This document shows positions 1 through 5,208 of a DNA stretch of 5,353 nt, piece by piece. Position 1 is the stretch's first letter. Every line of letters starts with the position of its first letter. A program made the position numbers and the translations under genes. Under the pieces are notes generated by a model, which did no database searches, was not told where the DNA came from, and saw only the letters and a list, made by a program, of their open reading frames with translations. This DNA is from Bacteroidales bacterium (GTDB lineage: Bacteria; Bacteroidota; Bacteroidia; Bacteroidales; UBA932), in contig JAFWPT010000129.1 of assembly GCA_017509375.1 (NCBI GenBank), positions 1-5,353 on the forward strand, read 5' to 3'.

Positions 1-1
1 T

Positions 2-763
2 ACTTCCTTCATTACCTTTTTACTCACGAACGAGGGCCTGTCGAACGATACGACCCTCAAGCAGCTCGCTTACTTGAAATGGTTCCTGAGGTGGGCAAGG
101 AACTTCCGTTACCATGACATGGCCGACTTCGAGTATTTCCGCCCGAAGCTTGCCAACACGAAGAAGAAGATCATCTTTCTCACGATAGAGGAGATCAAGA
201 AGCTTCTCGCGTACGAGATCCCGGAGAGCAAGGCCTACCTGCAGCGGACCCGGGACGTGTTCGTGTTCTGCTGCTTCACCGGGCTCCGCCATTCTGACGT
301 GTATAACCTTCGACGGAGCGATGTTAAGGAAGACCATATCGAGGTCACTACGGTGAAGACGGCAGATACCCTCTCCATCGACCTGAACGACGTAGCCCGC
401 GGCATTCTGGACAAGTACAAGGATACCCCCATCCCTGGAAACAAGGCATTGCCAGTCATCAGCAACCAGAAGATGAACGACTATCTCAAGGAACTCTGCG
501 AGCTGGCGGGCTTCGACGAGGAGATCCACATCACGACCTATCAGGGGGCGGAGCGCATCGACACGGTGTATCCGAAGTATGCCCTCATCGGCACGCACCA
601 GGGACGGAAGTCCTTCATCTGCAACGCCCTCGCCGCCGGCATCCCGGTGAACGTGGTGATGAAATGGACGGGACACAGCGACTACAAGGCGATGAAGCCT
701 TATATCGACGTTGCCGACTCCATCCGGGCCAGGGAAATGAACAAGATGAATAACTTGCTGTAA
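2..763 (+). CDS. Tyrosine recombinase/integrase, N-terminus cut by window edge
   Basis: Site-specific recombinase of the phage integrase family, expected to integrate and excise the element through a covalent 3'-phosphotyrosine intermediate. The frame is open from base 2, so the 5' end lies outside the window. The TTG at 74 is internal, because the preceding codons (GLSNDTTLKQLAYLKWFL) match the SAM-like core-binding domain of Bacteroidetes integrases. The catalytic set looks complete: Arg in TGLRHSD (codon 287-289), a beta-hairpin Lys in TTVKT (356-358), His and Arg in THQGRKS (596-598 and 605-607), His in TGHSD (674-676), and the nucleophile Tyr in MKPYIDV (701-703). The protein ends 19 residues after that Tyr, as is usual. 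The next gene starts two bases after the stop, so the two are probably co-transcribed. Codon use is GC-rich, unlike that gene. Family assignment is secure; the target site is not readable from the protein. Confidence 0.95.
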   Translation, partial: TSFITFLLTNEGLSNDTTLKQLAYLKWFLRWARNFRYHDMADFEYFRPKLANTKKKIIFLTIEEIKKLLAYEIPESKAYLQRTRDVFVFCCFTGLRHSDVYNLRRSDVKEDHIEVTTVKTADTLSIDLNDVARGILDKYKDTPIPGNKALPVISNQKMNDYLKELCELAGFDEEIHITTYQGAERIDTVYPKYALIGTHQGRKSFICNALAAGIPVNVVMKWTGHSDYKAMKPYIDVADSIRAREMNKMNNLL

Positions 764-765
764 CT

Positions 766-1824
766 ATGACGCTGGATTATTCAATATGGGTACCGGACCT
801 GTCTTCAGGGGTAGCGAAGGATGATTGTAACTCCCTCATGAACAGATTTGATTATGCGGACTCCTTCATAGATCCCGATCGGATAAAGATGCTGATGTAC
901 AAGGAGGGGAAGAGAAATATTTGGTCTGTAGTCGCTTTTAGGGATAAGGTACGGGAAAGGAAGGATTACCTTCAGAGCCATCAACTTGATTTCAATGAAG
1001 AACTACAAGACCGTATGATCAAGATTTGGGAGTTCTTTGGTGAATGGGAATATGCCGGCGATGTTGATTACGAAACCCGGCTATTTGAATTAGCCGGAAA
1101 GAGAGAAGAGTTGATAGAAGAAAGAGATAGCATCAACACTTCATTGGACGAGATGCTTCCTACATATGATAGGCTGAATGAAGAAATCAAGAGGACGGAT
1201 GATTTGATAGTTGATGCCAGAAAACGGTATAATCTTCAAGAAGATTTGCAATATCTTAGAGGGACGAAACAAATCTATCAGAGGATTCTGGATAAACTAT
1301 GTCAGATATACGAATTCGTCAACGATTATTTGGATGAGAGCAAGTACGCTCCTTTGATCAAGCTGTTTGATGATCATTTGCTTTTCGCGGATATCATCGG
1401 TTTCACCTTTGACTTGTTCCGGGATTTTTTCGATCCGCTGTTAACGGAGAAACAGCTACTTCTTGCCCTGAGTCCGAGCGGTTTTTTACCGCCTCGAACT
1501 TGTAGAGTAAGCAAAACTGCCGTATCTGTACTGATTCACACCATAGCCACATCTTACCATGTTTTCCGCAGTCCTGATGTCCTGAAGGAGGACCCGGACA
1601 TGGTGAAAAAATGGGAGTCAATGGTACTTCCCCGTTTCGGTATCTCTGAGGCCTACTACGACTCACATAAGTACGAATTCAAATACACCAGCAAAAAGGG
1701 TGAAGAAGATGGTGGTAGTTTGGATAAGGAGATAAAAAAGAGGATGCATTTATACACAGATTACCTCAATAGCCTATATAGCTTTAACAGGCAAGTCAAG
1801 GGTCATCAGGAAAAGAAGCGGTAA
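766..1824 (+). CDS. Unrecognised 352-residue protein with central coiled coil
   Basis: I do not recognise this family. The ATG lies two bases after the integrase stop with no clear Shine-Dalgarno, so translation may be coupled to the integrase. No signal peptide or membrane segment is evident, so a cytoplasmic protein is likely. Residues about 60-90 are charged and helical. Residues about 103-185 are rich in Glu, Lys, Arg and Leu with heptad-like spacing (for example KREELIEERDSINTSLDEM), which suggests a coiled coil. Residues about 195-235 are Phe/Leu-rich with Asp (DIIGFTFDLFRDFFDPLL), possibly a helical bundle core. The tail from about 305 is basic and ends in EKKR. No nuclease, Walker or zinc motif is visible. 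The gene is clearly more AT-rich than the integrase before it, suggesting a separate origin. Position beside the integrase fits cargo, an accessory recombination factor or a defence/anti-phage protein, but nothing in the sequence decides between them. Confidence 0.8.
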   Translation: MTLDYSIWVPDLSSGVAKDDCNSLMNRFDYADSFIDPDRIKMLMYKEGKRNIWSVVAFRDKVRERKDYLQSHQLDFNEELQDRMIKIWEFFGEWEYAGDVDYETRLFELAGKREELIEERDSINTSLDEMLPTYDRLNEEIKRTDDLIVDARKRYNLQEDLQYLRGTKQIYQRILDKLCQIYEFVNDYLDESKYAPLIKLFDDHLLFADIIGFTFDLFRDFFDPLLTEKQLLLALSPSGFLPPRTCRVSKTAVSVLIHTIATSYHVFRSPDVLKEDPDMVKKWESMVLPRFGISEAYYDSHKYEFKYTSKKGEEDGGSLDKEIKKRMHLYTDYLNSLYSFNRQVKGHQEKKR

Positions 1825-1838
1825 CGTATTCCGAACCC

Positions 1839-1870
1839 ACTCCGATTCGGAGTAAGACGGTTTATTATTC
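1839..1870 (+). terminator. Short hairpin with weak U-rich tail after gene 2
   Basis: ACTCCG (1839-1844) and CGGAGT (1848-1853) form a 6-bp stem with an ATT loop, 14 bases after the stop of the 352-residue gene. About seven bases later comes TTTATTATT. The stem is short and the U-run is broken and displaced, so this may be only part of a tandem terminator with the longer hairpin at 1871-1902. CCGAA at 1831-1835 can compete for the same 3' arm. Confidence 0.35.
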
Positions 1871-1906
1871 GGCCAGGATGTCAAGTCATTGATATTCTGG
1901 CCTTTA
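1871..1906 (+). terminator. 12-bp hairpin, probable terminator of the integrase operon
   Basis: GGCCAGGATGTC (1871-1882) pairs with GATATTCTGGCC (1891-1902) around an 8-base loop, followed by TTTAT. Two of the 12 pairs are G-U in the rightward transcript. In the opposite transcript those become C-A mismatches, so the stem is built for the plus strand. The U-tract is short, so efficiency is uncertain. An attenuator or RNA-stabilising element is the alternative. Confidence 0.5.
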
Positions 1907-1958
1907 TCGTTGTGGATTTTGACTGTTACCAGCCACTCATTATCCTCATTTATTCCGA

Positions 1959-1988
1959 TTTTCCCCCGATTAAGAAAAGGTAATTTTG
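1959..1988 (+). promoter_or_regulatory. Bacteroides-type promoter for the DUF3853-like gene
   Basis: TAATTTTG at 1981-1988 is an exact match to the Bacteroidetes -7 element TAnnTTTG. TTTT at 1959-1962, 18 bases upstream, is a partial match to the -33 TTTG. Transcription would start near 1993-1996, leaving a leader of about 45 bases before the ATG at 2040. The position just after the presumed terminator and before a regulator gene supports it. Confidence 0.5.
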
Positions 1989-2039
1989 CAACTGGAATTC
2001 CAGTAGTTCCAATAATGGTTTAACGATCAACAACAGGAT

Positions 2040-2405
2040 ATGAAAACGACTGAAAACACGAACACTTTGCGTACTTTGATGATGATCTTCTGGGCTATCA
2101 TGGTCGCCCTCAAGGACGATTTTGACGGTGACACCATGAACGCCATCATGAAGGCCGTTGGCTCCGTTACCGGCTTGTCCGTTGGCATGGGACCCCTTGC
2201 CACCGGTAGCGGCAATCAGGAGCCCCAGGCGAGCGCGTCTGACTATGTATTCGGTATCCGCGGCTTGGCCGACTATCTCGGGGTGTCGGACCCTACCGCC
2301 CAAAAATATGTCAATTCCGGCAAGCTGGATCCAGCCATCCGACGCGTGGGTAAGAAATACTCATTTTTGAAATCGAAGGTAGACGAAATCTTCTCAAATA
2401 AATAG
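2040..2405 (+). CDS. Small helix-turn-helix protein, DUF3853-like (AlpA/excisionase type)
   Basis: Residues about 69-118 (from YVFGIRGLADYLGVSDPTAQ to KVDEIF) look like a MerR/AlpA-type helix-turn-helix. There is a 'go to the helix' region, a recognition helix around DPTAQKYVNSGKL, then a short beta wing (RRVGKKYSF) and a closing helix. This arrangement matches the DUF3853 family of Bacteroidetes mobile elements as I recall it. Related small proteins act as excisionases or activators of integrase genes. Residues 10-25 are a Met/Leu/Trp-rich amphipathic helix, possibly for dimerisation, followed by a Gly/Ala-rich linker at about 41-66. No strong Shine-Dalgarno precedes the ATG, which is common in Bacteroidetes. 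The gene stands alone between a probable terminator and the antisense RNA locus. DNA binding is well supported; a role in excision or in control of replication is inferred from context. Confidence 0.8.
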   Translation: MKTTENTNTLRTLMMIFWAIMVALKDDFDGDTMNAIMKAVGSVTGLSVGMGPLATGSGNQEPQASASDYVFGIRGLADYLGVSDPTAQKYVNSGKLDPAIRRVGKKYSFLKSKVDEIFSNK

Positions 2406-2430
2406 AAAGTCCGCCCCGGGAAGGACGGAC
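2396..2430 (-). terminator. Leftward intrinsic terminator of the antisense RNA
   Basis: Read on the minus strand, GTCCGTCC and GGGCGGAC form an 8-bp stem (2430-2409) with a 6-base loop and one G-U pair, followed directly by TTTCTATTTATTT. On the plus strand the same stem contains a C-A mismatch and lacks a U-tract directly after it. The structure is therefore better suited to ending leftward transcription than to ending the DUF3853-like gene, although weak bidirectional action is possible. Confidence 0.55.
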
Positions 2431-2458
2431 AGACTGTTAGTCTTTGATTTCTATGCTG
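2397..2458 (-). ncRNA. Candidate short antisense RNA, about 60 nt
   Basis: A leftward promoter with exact Bacteroides spacing (2494-2464) and a leftward terminator (2430-2396) bracket about 60 bases with no reading frame of note. The predicted RNA holds two hairpins: AGACT/AGTCT with a 3-base loop (2443-2431), then the 8-bp terminator stem. It is antisense to the end of the DUF3853-like gene and to the leader of any transcript that runs on into the initiator gene at 2542. Placement just upstream of a replication gene resembles the counter-transcribed RNAs that limit plasmid copy number. That role is inference; promoter and terminator are read directly. Confidence 0.4.
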
Positions 2459-2495
2459 CATCACAAATATACGGATAAAATATTGGAAATCAAAG
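2442..2495. repeat. 10-bp inverted repeat around the antisense promoter
   Basis: CTTTGATTTC (2442-2451) and GAAATCAAAG (2486-2495) are perfect inverted copies 34 bases apart. The right arm contains the -33 element of the leftward promoter. The left arm lies within the first bases of the predicted antisense RNA and overlaps the AGTCT half of the small hairpin at 2431-2443. It could be an operator or a leader stem in the rightward transcript. Confidence 0.6.
2464..2494 (-). promoter_or_regulatory. Leftward Bacteroides-type promoter
   Basis: On the minus strand TTTG (2494-2491) is followed after exactly 19 bases by TATATTTG (2471-2464), a full match to the Bacteroides consensus TTTG-N19-TAnnTTTG. 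The start site would fall near 2456-2460. No leftward gene follows, only the terminator hairpin about 30 bases on, which is why a small RNA is proposed. Confidence 0.5.
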
Positions 2496-2525
2496 CTTTC
2501 AGTCCCGCAAACCCTCTTTTTTTGG

Positions 2526-2541
2526 TTAAAGGACAAAGCTG
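2526..2541 (+). promoter_or_regulatory. Shine-Dalgarno for the initiator gene
   Basis: AAAGGA at 2528-2533 lies eight bases before the ATG at 2542. It is the clearest ribosome binding site in the window and fixes this start. It follows a run of seven T at 2517-2523. Confidence 0.6.
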
Positions 2542-2988
2542 ATGAAACAAGGAGTCTACACCAAGATCTATCCGTTCATGCATAGAGACCTCGGTCTTTC
2601 CGGCCTTGGCAAGGAAATCTTTGCCGTGATTTTCGGGTTCTGGTCCAAGACTCGCAGCGCCGTGCGCGTTCCGTATCCCATCATCCAGGAGATAACGGGA
2701 GCCAGTGTCCCTACTATCTCCGCACATCTCCAGTGCATGGAATCCGAGGGTCTGTTGCAGGTCAAGAGAGAGCCCGGGAAACCGAGCATGTACATGGTAG
2801 TGCTTCCGGATCAGGTGCTTACCGATTTCGAGGCGGCTTATGGACCTGAGAGCACCCCTGAGACCGAAGTCAAGTCCCCAAAAGCCCCCAGACAATCTTC
2901 TGCAATAAGCGTGAATTCACGGCAGGTGAGCGCTGCCGAAGCCTTTGATGACTCCGAGAACACGCTGACGCCGAAACCACCTGGTTGA
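2542..2988 (+). CDS. Winged-helix protein, candidate replication initiator
   Basis: A 148-residue protein whose first 90 residues look like the winged-helix domain at the N-terminus of phage and plasmid replication initiators. An opening YTKIYPFMHRDLGLSG segment leads to a helix (KEIFAVIFGFWS). A helix-turn-helix follows at about 45-71, with PIIQEITGASVPTISAHLQ as its core, then a wing at about 72-87 (LLQVKREPGKPSMYMV). Residues about 100-148 are polar, Pro/Ser-rich and probably disordered. No catalytic motif is present, so it would recognise DNA rather than nick it. Eight iteron-like repeats begin six bases after the stop and a helicase loader follows, the usual initiator-origin-loader order. 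A plain transcriptional regulator of the loader operon is the main alternative. It is well under the length of complete initiators with a C-terminal helicase-contact domain, so it may rely on the tail for that contact. Confidence 0.7.
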   Translation: MKQGVYTKIYPFMHRDLGLSGLGKEIFAVIFGFWSKTRSAVRVPYPIIQEITGASVPTISAHLQCMESEGLLQVKREPGKPSMYMVVLPDQVLTDFEAAYGPESTPETEVKSPKAPRQSSAISVNSRQVSAAEAFDDSENTLTPKPPG

Positions 2989-2993
2989 TCAAG

Positions 2994-3122
2994 ACCCCTT
3001 AAGAACCTTAAGTACTTAAATCACTTAAGGGGTACCCTTTAAATCCTTTAAGGGGTGGGTACTTAAATCCTTTAAGGGGTACCCCTTAAATCTCTTAAGG
3101 GCACCCCTTAAATCTTCTAAGG
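2994..3122. repeat. Six iteron-like repeats, left cluster
   Basis: Units run at 2994-3015, 3013-3034, 3033-3056, 3060-3081, 3080-3103 and 3103-3122. The approximate consensus is ACCCCTTAAATCC followed by TTTAAGGGGT. Each unit is an imperfect palindrome with TTAA in both halves, and neighbours share their GTAC or GTACC ends. The first TTAA of successive units sits at 2999, 3016, 3039, 3063, 3086 and 3108, a spacing of 22-24 except for the first step of 17. Bases 3071-3090 form a perfect 20-bp palindrome. Such evenly phased copies next to an initiator gene are typical of iterons. Confidence 0.85.
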
Positions 3123-3124
3123 CG

Positions 3125-3165
3125 AATATAATAAAATAAAGAGAAATAAATATTTAATTAAAAAA
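3125..3165. other. AT-rich candidate DNA unwinding element
   Basis: Of 41 bases, 39 are A or T, the only exceptions being G at 3141 and 3143, within otherwise balanced DNA. It begins directly after the left repeat cluster, where unwinding elements of iteron origins usually lie. It carries no recognisable Bacteroides -7 element. Confidence 0.6.
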
Positions 3166-3224
3166 GATCCATTCGAGGCAGGTGGAAGCGCTTTGTCGGA
3201 GACCCCCAGTTGAAAGCAAGCGTC

Positions 3225-3263
3225 ACCCCTTAAATCCTTTAACCCCTTAAATATCTTAAGTAC
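3225..3263. repeat. Two iteron-like repeats, right cluster, abutting the loader gene
   Basis: Units at 3225-3242 and 3242-3263 repeat ACCCCTTAAATC and ACCCCTTAAATA, with their TTAA cores 17 bases apart, the same close spacing as the first two units of the left cluster. The last ends in CTTAAGTAC, like the end of the first left unit, three bases before the ATG at 3267. A protein bound here would cover the loader's translation start region, suggesting autoregulation. Confidence 0.75.
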
Positions 3264-3266
3264 TGT

Positions 3267-3917
3267 ATGGATGATTTGAAAAGCATGGATGATGTGGTAT
3301 CCGCATACAGAAGAACCTTGCAGGTCAAGTTCAAGGATCCGGTTCCGAAGCTCAAGATTCCCACTTCTGATGAAGGCGACCTGCGGGCCCGCCTGACCGC
3401 AGCGTACATGCTTGCCGTCGAGAGCCGTGATGTGGTTTTTAAGAACGATCCGGACACGGAAAAGAACATTCAGATGGTTGCCCATTGGATATGCGAGTCA
3501 CCGAAAAGAGGCCTTTTGCTTTACGGAACGACTGGAAACGGAAAGACGACTATGCTGAATGCCATCAGGGCAATTCTCGACAACTATACTTACACGGAAG
3601 CGGTCAGAATCTGGTCGGCTGCCCACCAGGCTAAGGAAGAAGACGAGTACTGGATGCAGACTTACATGACTTCCCCGATCCTGATTATCGATGATCTGGG
3701 AGCGGAGCCGGAAATCTGCAAGGTGTATGGCGAGAACCGCTATCCTCTGGAGAGCGTCATTGTCCGTAGATACAGGAACCTGTTGACCACCATTATCGCA
3801 TCCAACCTGACGCTGGATCAGATCGAACATCGGTATGGCACCCGCATGTTCGATCGGCTGATGGAGATGTATGACCGCATTGTGTACCGCGGCCCCTCAT
3901 ACAGGCGACAAGCATAA
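3267..3917 (+). CDS. DnaC/IstB-type AAA+ ATPase, helicase loader
   Basis: A 216-residue AAA+ ATPase of the DnaC/IstB group, expected to bind the host replicative helicase and deliver it to the origin opened by the initiator. Walker A is GTTGNGKTT (residues 87-95) and Walker B is ILIIDDLG (138-145). Sensor 1 is IASNL (177-181). GTRMFDRLME (191-200) matches the box VII region, with Arg193 or Arg197 as the arginine finger. Residues 1-75 lack the zinc site of some loaders and probably contact the helicase. Length is close to the AAA core plus a short N-terminus. ATG at 3267 is chosen because residues from there are helical and the repeat array ends at 3263; an upstream Shine-Dalgarno is not obvious. 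The next gene follows after 20 bases. IstB transposition helpers share the fold, but no transposase is present, so a replication role is favoured. Confidence 0.9.
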   Translation: MDDLKSMDDVVSAYRRTLQVKFKDPVPKLKIPTSDEGDLRARLTAAYMLAVESRDVVFKNDPDTEKNIQMVAHWICESPKRGLLLYGTTGNGKTTMLNAIRAILDNYTYTEAVRIWSAAHQAKEEDEYWMQTYMTSPILIIDDLGAEPEICKVYGENRYPLESVIVRRYRNLLTTIIASNLTLDQIEHRYGTRMFDRLMEMYDRIVYRGPSYRRQA

Positions 3918-3937
3918 TAACAAAAATACCAAAGATC

Positions 3938-4873
3938 ATGAGTTCAATCGTAAAAAGTTTCCCCTTTCTGGAGCACCTGAGATACAACGCGCTGTGCCAG
4001 TCGCCGGCGTATCAGAAGATGCTCAAGCGGTCCTTCCACGAAAGACCCAACCCGGGTGCCCTGTATACGGGGTACCTGGTTGGAATCGGTTCCAAGGACG
4101 AAGTGAACGCCGAATCGTATTCGGTCATGTCTCACCTGGACAGGCGCTGGCCGCGGCTCGTGCCCTGGTTCCGGTCGCAGGTCGCGCTCGTCAGCGATGC
4201 TTTCGGGGCGGCTGTCACGGAGTCGTTCCTCGCGCTCGGGAAGGATCCCGATTCGACCAAGGCCTTCCTCGCCGGAAAGACATTCAGCGGGACGCTCCTG
4301 ATCACGGATGCGAAGGCGACGGTCAGCTATGGCTTGACGTACGACGGGAAAGGCATCCTGTCCGACTATGGCGTCCTCTGGCTCGACTGCCTCGGGTCGA
4401 TCATGGCCTATATCGTCCCCGGCGTGGAGTTCATCTCCCGCAACATCCTTCCGGACGAGAATGGAGACATGGCCCCGGAACCGATCCTGCGCACCGGATT
4501 CGGCAGCATGAACGAAACTGGAGCGGGTATCATCATTGCCATTCAGAACTTCCTCCTCTTCTGTCATTTTGCGGACGTGGACGTGAAGTTCGTCGCCCGG
4601 CCCGGCAGCCGCGAGGCGCGTCAGCAGGCGGGCGACAAGGACGCCTATGTCAATGACACGCAGTTCAACGTCCGTCATCTCACGGCGCACTACTACACGA
4701 CCATCTGCCGCGACGAGAGCTTCGGGGTGCGGGGGCACTTCCGCATGCAGCCGTTCGGGACGGGGCGCTCCGAGCGGAAGCTGATCTACATCTCGCCCTT
4801 CACCAAGAACGGGTACCACCGCCGGGCCGATCTCCTCACCGGCGGAGAGTTCGGCAAAGGCATCCAGAACTGA
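3938..4873 (+). CDS. 311-residue protein with conserved VRGHFR-QP-G-GRS motif, function unknown
   Basis: I recognise the C-terminal pattern but not a proven function. Residues 264-296 run VRGHFRMQPFGTGRS, then RKLIYISPF and NGYHRRA, which resembles a motif I recall in proteins of phages and mobile elements, many from Bacteroidetes. Before it, residues 201-222 (AIQNFLLFCHFADVDVKFV) and 236-256 (AYVNDTQFNVRHLTAHYYTTI) also fit that family as I remember it. The N-terminal half has an aromatic/basic stretch at 60-80 and helices near 85-112. There is no signal peptide, membrane span, Walker or nuclease motif. The AcrVA2 anti-CRISPR family has similar length (about 320 residues) and may share this C-terminal motif, but that is a memory-based suggestion. 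It lies 20 bases after the loader and 8 before the XRE-like gene, so one operon is likely. Codon use is strongly GC-rich. Confidence 0.8.
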   Translation: MSSIVKSFPFLEHLRYNALCQSPAYQKMLKRSFHERPNPGALYTGYLVGIGSKDEVNAESYSVMSHLDRRWPRLVPWFRSQVALVSDAFGAAVTESFLALGKDPDSTKAFLAGKTFSGTLLITDAKATVSYGLTYDGKGILSDYGVLWLDCLGSIMAYIVPGVEFISRNILPDENGDMAPEPILRTGFGSMNETGAGIIIAIQNFLLFCHFADVDVKFVARPGSREARQQAGDKDAYVNDTQFNVRHLTAHYYTTICRDESFGVRGHFRMQPFGTGRSERKLIYISPFTKNGYHRRADLLTGGEFGKGIQN

Positions 4874-4881
4874 TCACCCGC

Positions 4882-5208
4882 ATGACCCACTGGCCGGCGC
4901 ATAATCTCGACGAGGTCGTCTCCTTCCTCAGGACTCAACATCCTGGGGAGAAGGGGATGGCGCGTGCGGTCAGCGAGCGTCTCGGGGTCAGTCCGCCGAC
5001 CGTGACCGTGGTGTTCAAGCGGGACGACGCCAACCTGTCTTGGGCCGAGAAGGTCGCCGGGGCCTACGGGTTCCGGCTCCGGCTGTCGTTCCCGGAAATC
5101 AAACACAACGGGGCGGTCCTGCAGGACAGGGTGGCGGATGCCGTCTATCCCGATGCCGGCAACCTGGCCGGATTGGCGGAGTATGCGAAGCAGCTGCGCA
5201 TATTATGA
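4882..5208 (+). CDS. Small XRE-like helix-turn-helix regulator, 3' end at element boundary
   Basis: A 108-residue protein with a Cro/CI-like helix-turn-helix: [22 protein letters not shown] (residues 25-46) gives the two HTH helices, and [20 protein letters not shown] (51-70) the helix and strand usual for small Bacteroidetes XRE-type regulators. It would repress or activate element genes, perhaps its own operon. The start lies 8 bases after the preceding stop. The last codons (LRIL and TGA, 5194-5208) overlap sequence that on the minus strand encodes RelA/SpoT HNMR. The host side of the junction therefore appears to supply the stop codon. In an excised circle the frame could run on into the element's left end. 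The C-terminal [11 protein letters not shown] resembles the opening helix of the protein and may be the start of a longer natural C-terminus. HTH assignment is good; length in the free form is unknown. Confidence 0.8.
   Translation: MTHWPAHNLDEVVSFLRTQHPGEKGMARAVSERLGVSPPTVTVVFKRDDANLSWAEKVAGAYGFRLRLSFPEIKHNGAVLQDRVADAVYPDAGNLAGLAEYAKQLRIL

Larger units (their letters stand above)
2989..3266. other. Putative iteron-type replication origin
   Basis: This 278-base gap between the initiator and the loader gene holds no reading frame of note. It contains six repeats, then an AT-rich block (3125-3165), a mixed stretch (3166-3224) and two more repeats (3225-3263). Iterons beside an AT-rich unwinding segment, flanked by an initiator and a helicase loader, match the plan of iteron plasmid and lambda-type phage origins. 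I see no DnaA box of the TTATCCACA type. The same repeats could also serve as operators for the loader operon. Confidence 0.65.

Noticed and set aside
74..76. TTG as the integrase start
   Set aside because: The preceding in-frame codons continue the core-binding domain, so the gene simply begins outside the window.
20..676. Minus-strand frame of 218 codons
   Set aside because: It is a mirror of the integrase, whose catalytic residues are all intact on the plus strand.
1918..1948. Alternative promoter with TTTG at 1918-1921 and TATCCTCA 19 bases later
   Set aside because: The downstream element does not match TAnnTTTG, whereas the one at 1981 is exact.
2517..2523. Run of seven T as an intrinsic terminator before the initiator gene
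   Set aside because: No GC-rich stem directly precedes it; the bases before are unpaired CCCGCAAACCCTC.
2273..2536. Minus-strand frame across the gap before the initiator
   Set aside because: It has no recognisable domain or ribosome site, and it overlaps the DUF3853-like HTH coding region and the hairpins.
3188..3222. GCTTT/AAAGC hairpin in the middle of the origin region as a single-strand initiation site
   Set aside because: Only five pairs with a loop of 18 bases, too weak to claim.
2994..3263. CRISPR array
   Set aside because: Repeats are adjacent or overlapping with no unique spacers, and their palindromic units beside replication genes fit iterons.
3871..4656. Long plus-strand frame overlapping the loader end and the 311-residue gene
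   Set aside because: The product is Arg/Pro/Gly-rich low-information sequence typical of an off-frame reading of GC-rich DNA, while the 3938 frame carries a conserved motif.
3944..4819. Long minus-strand open frame
   Set aside because: It is opposite the 311-residue gene, arises from GC-rich third positions and shows no domain.
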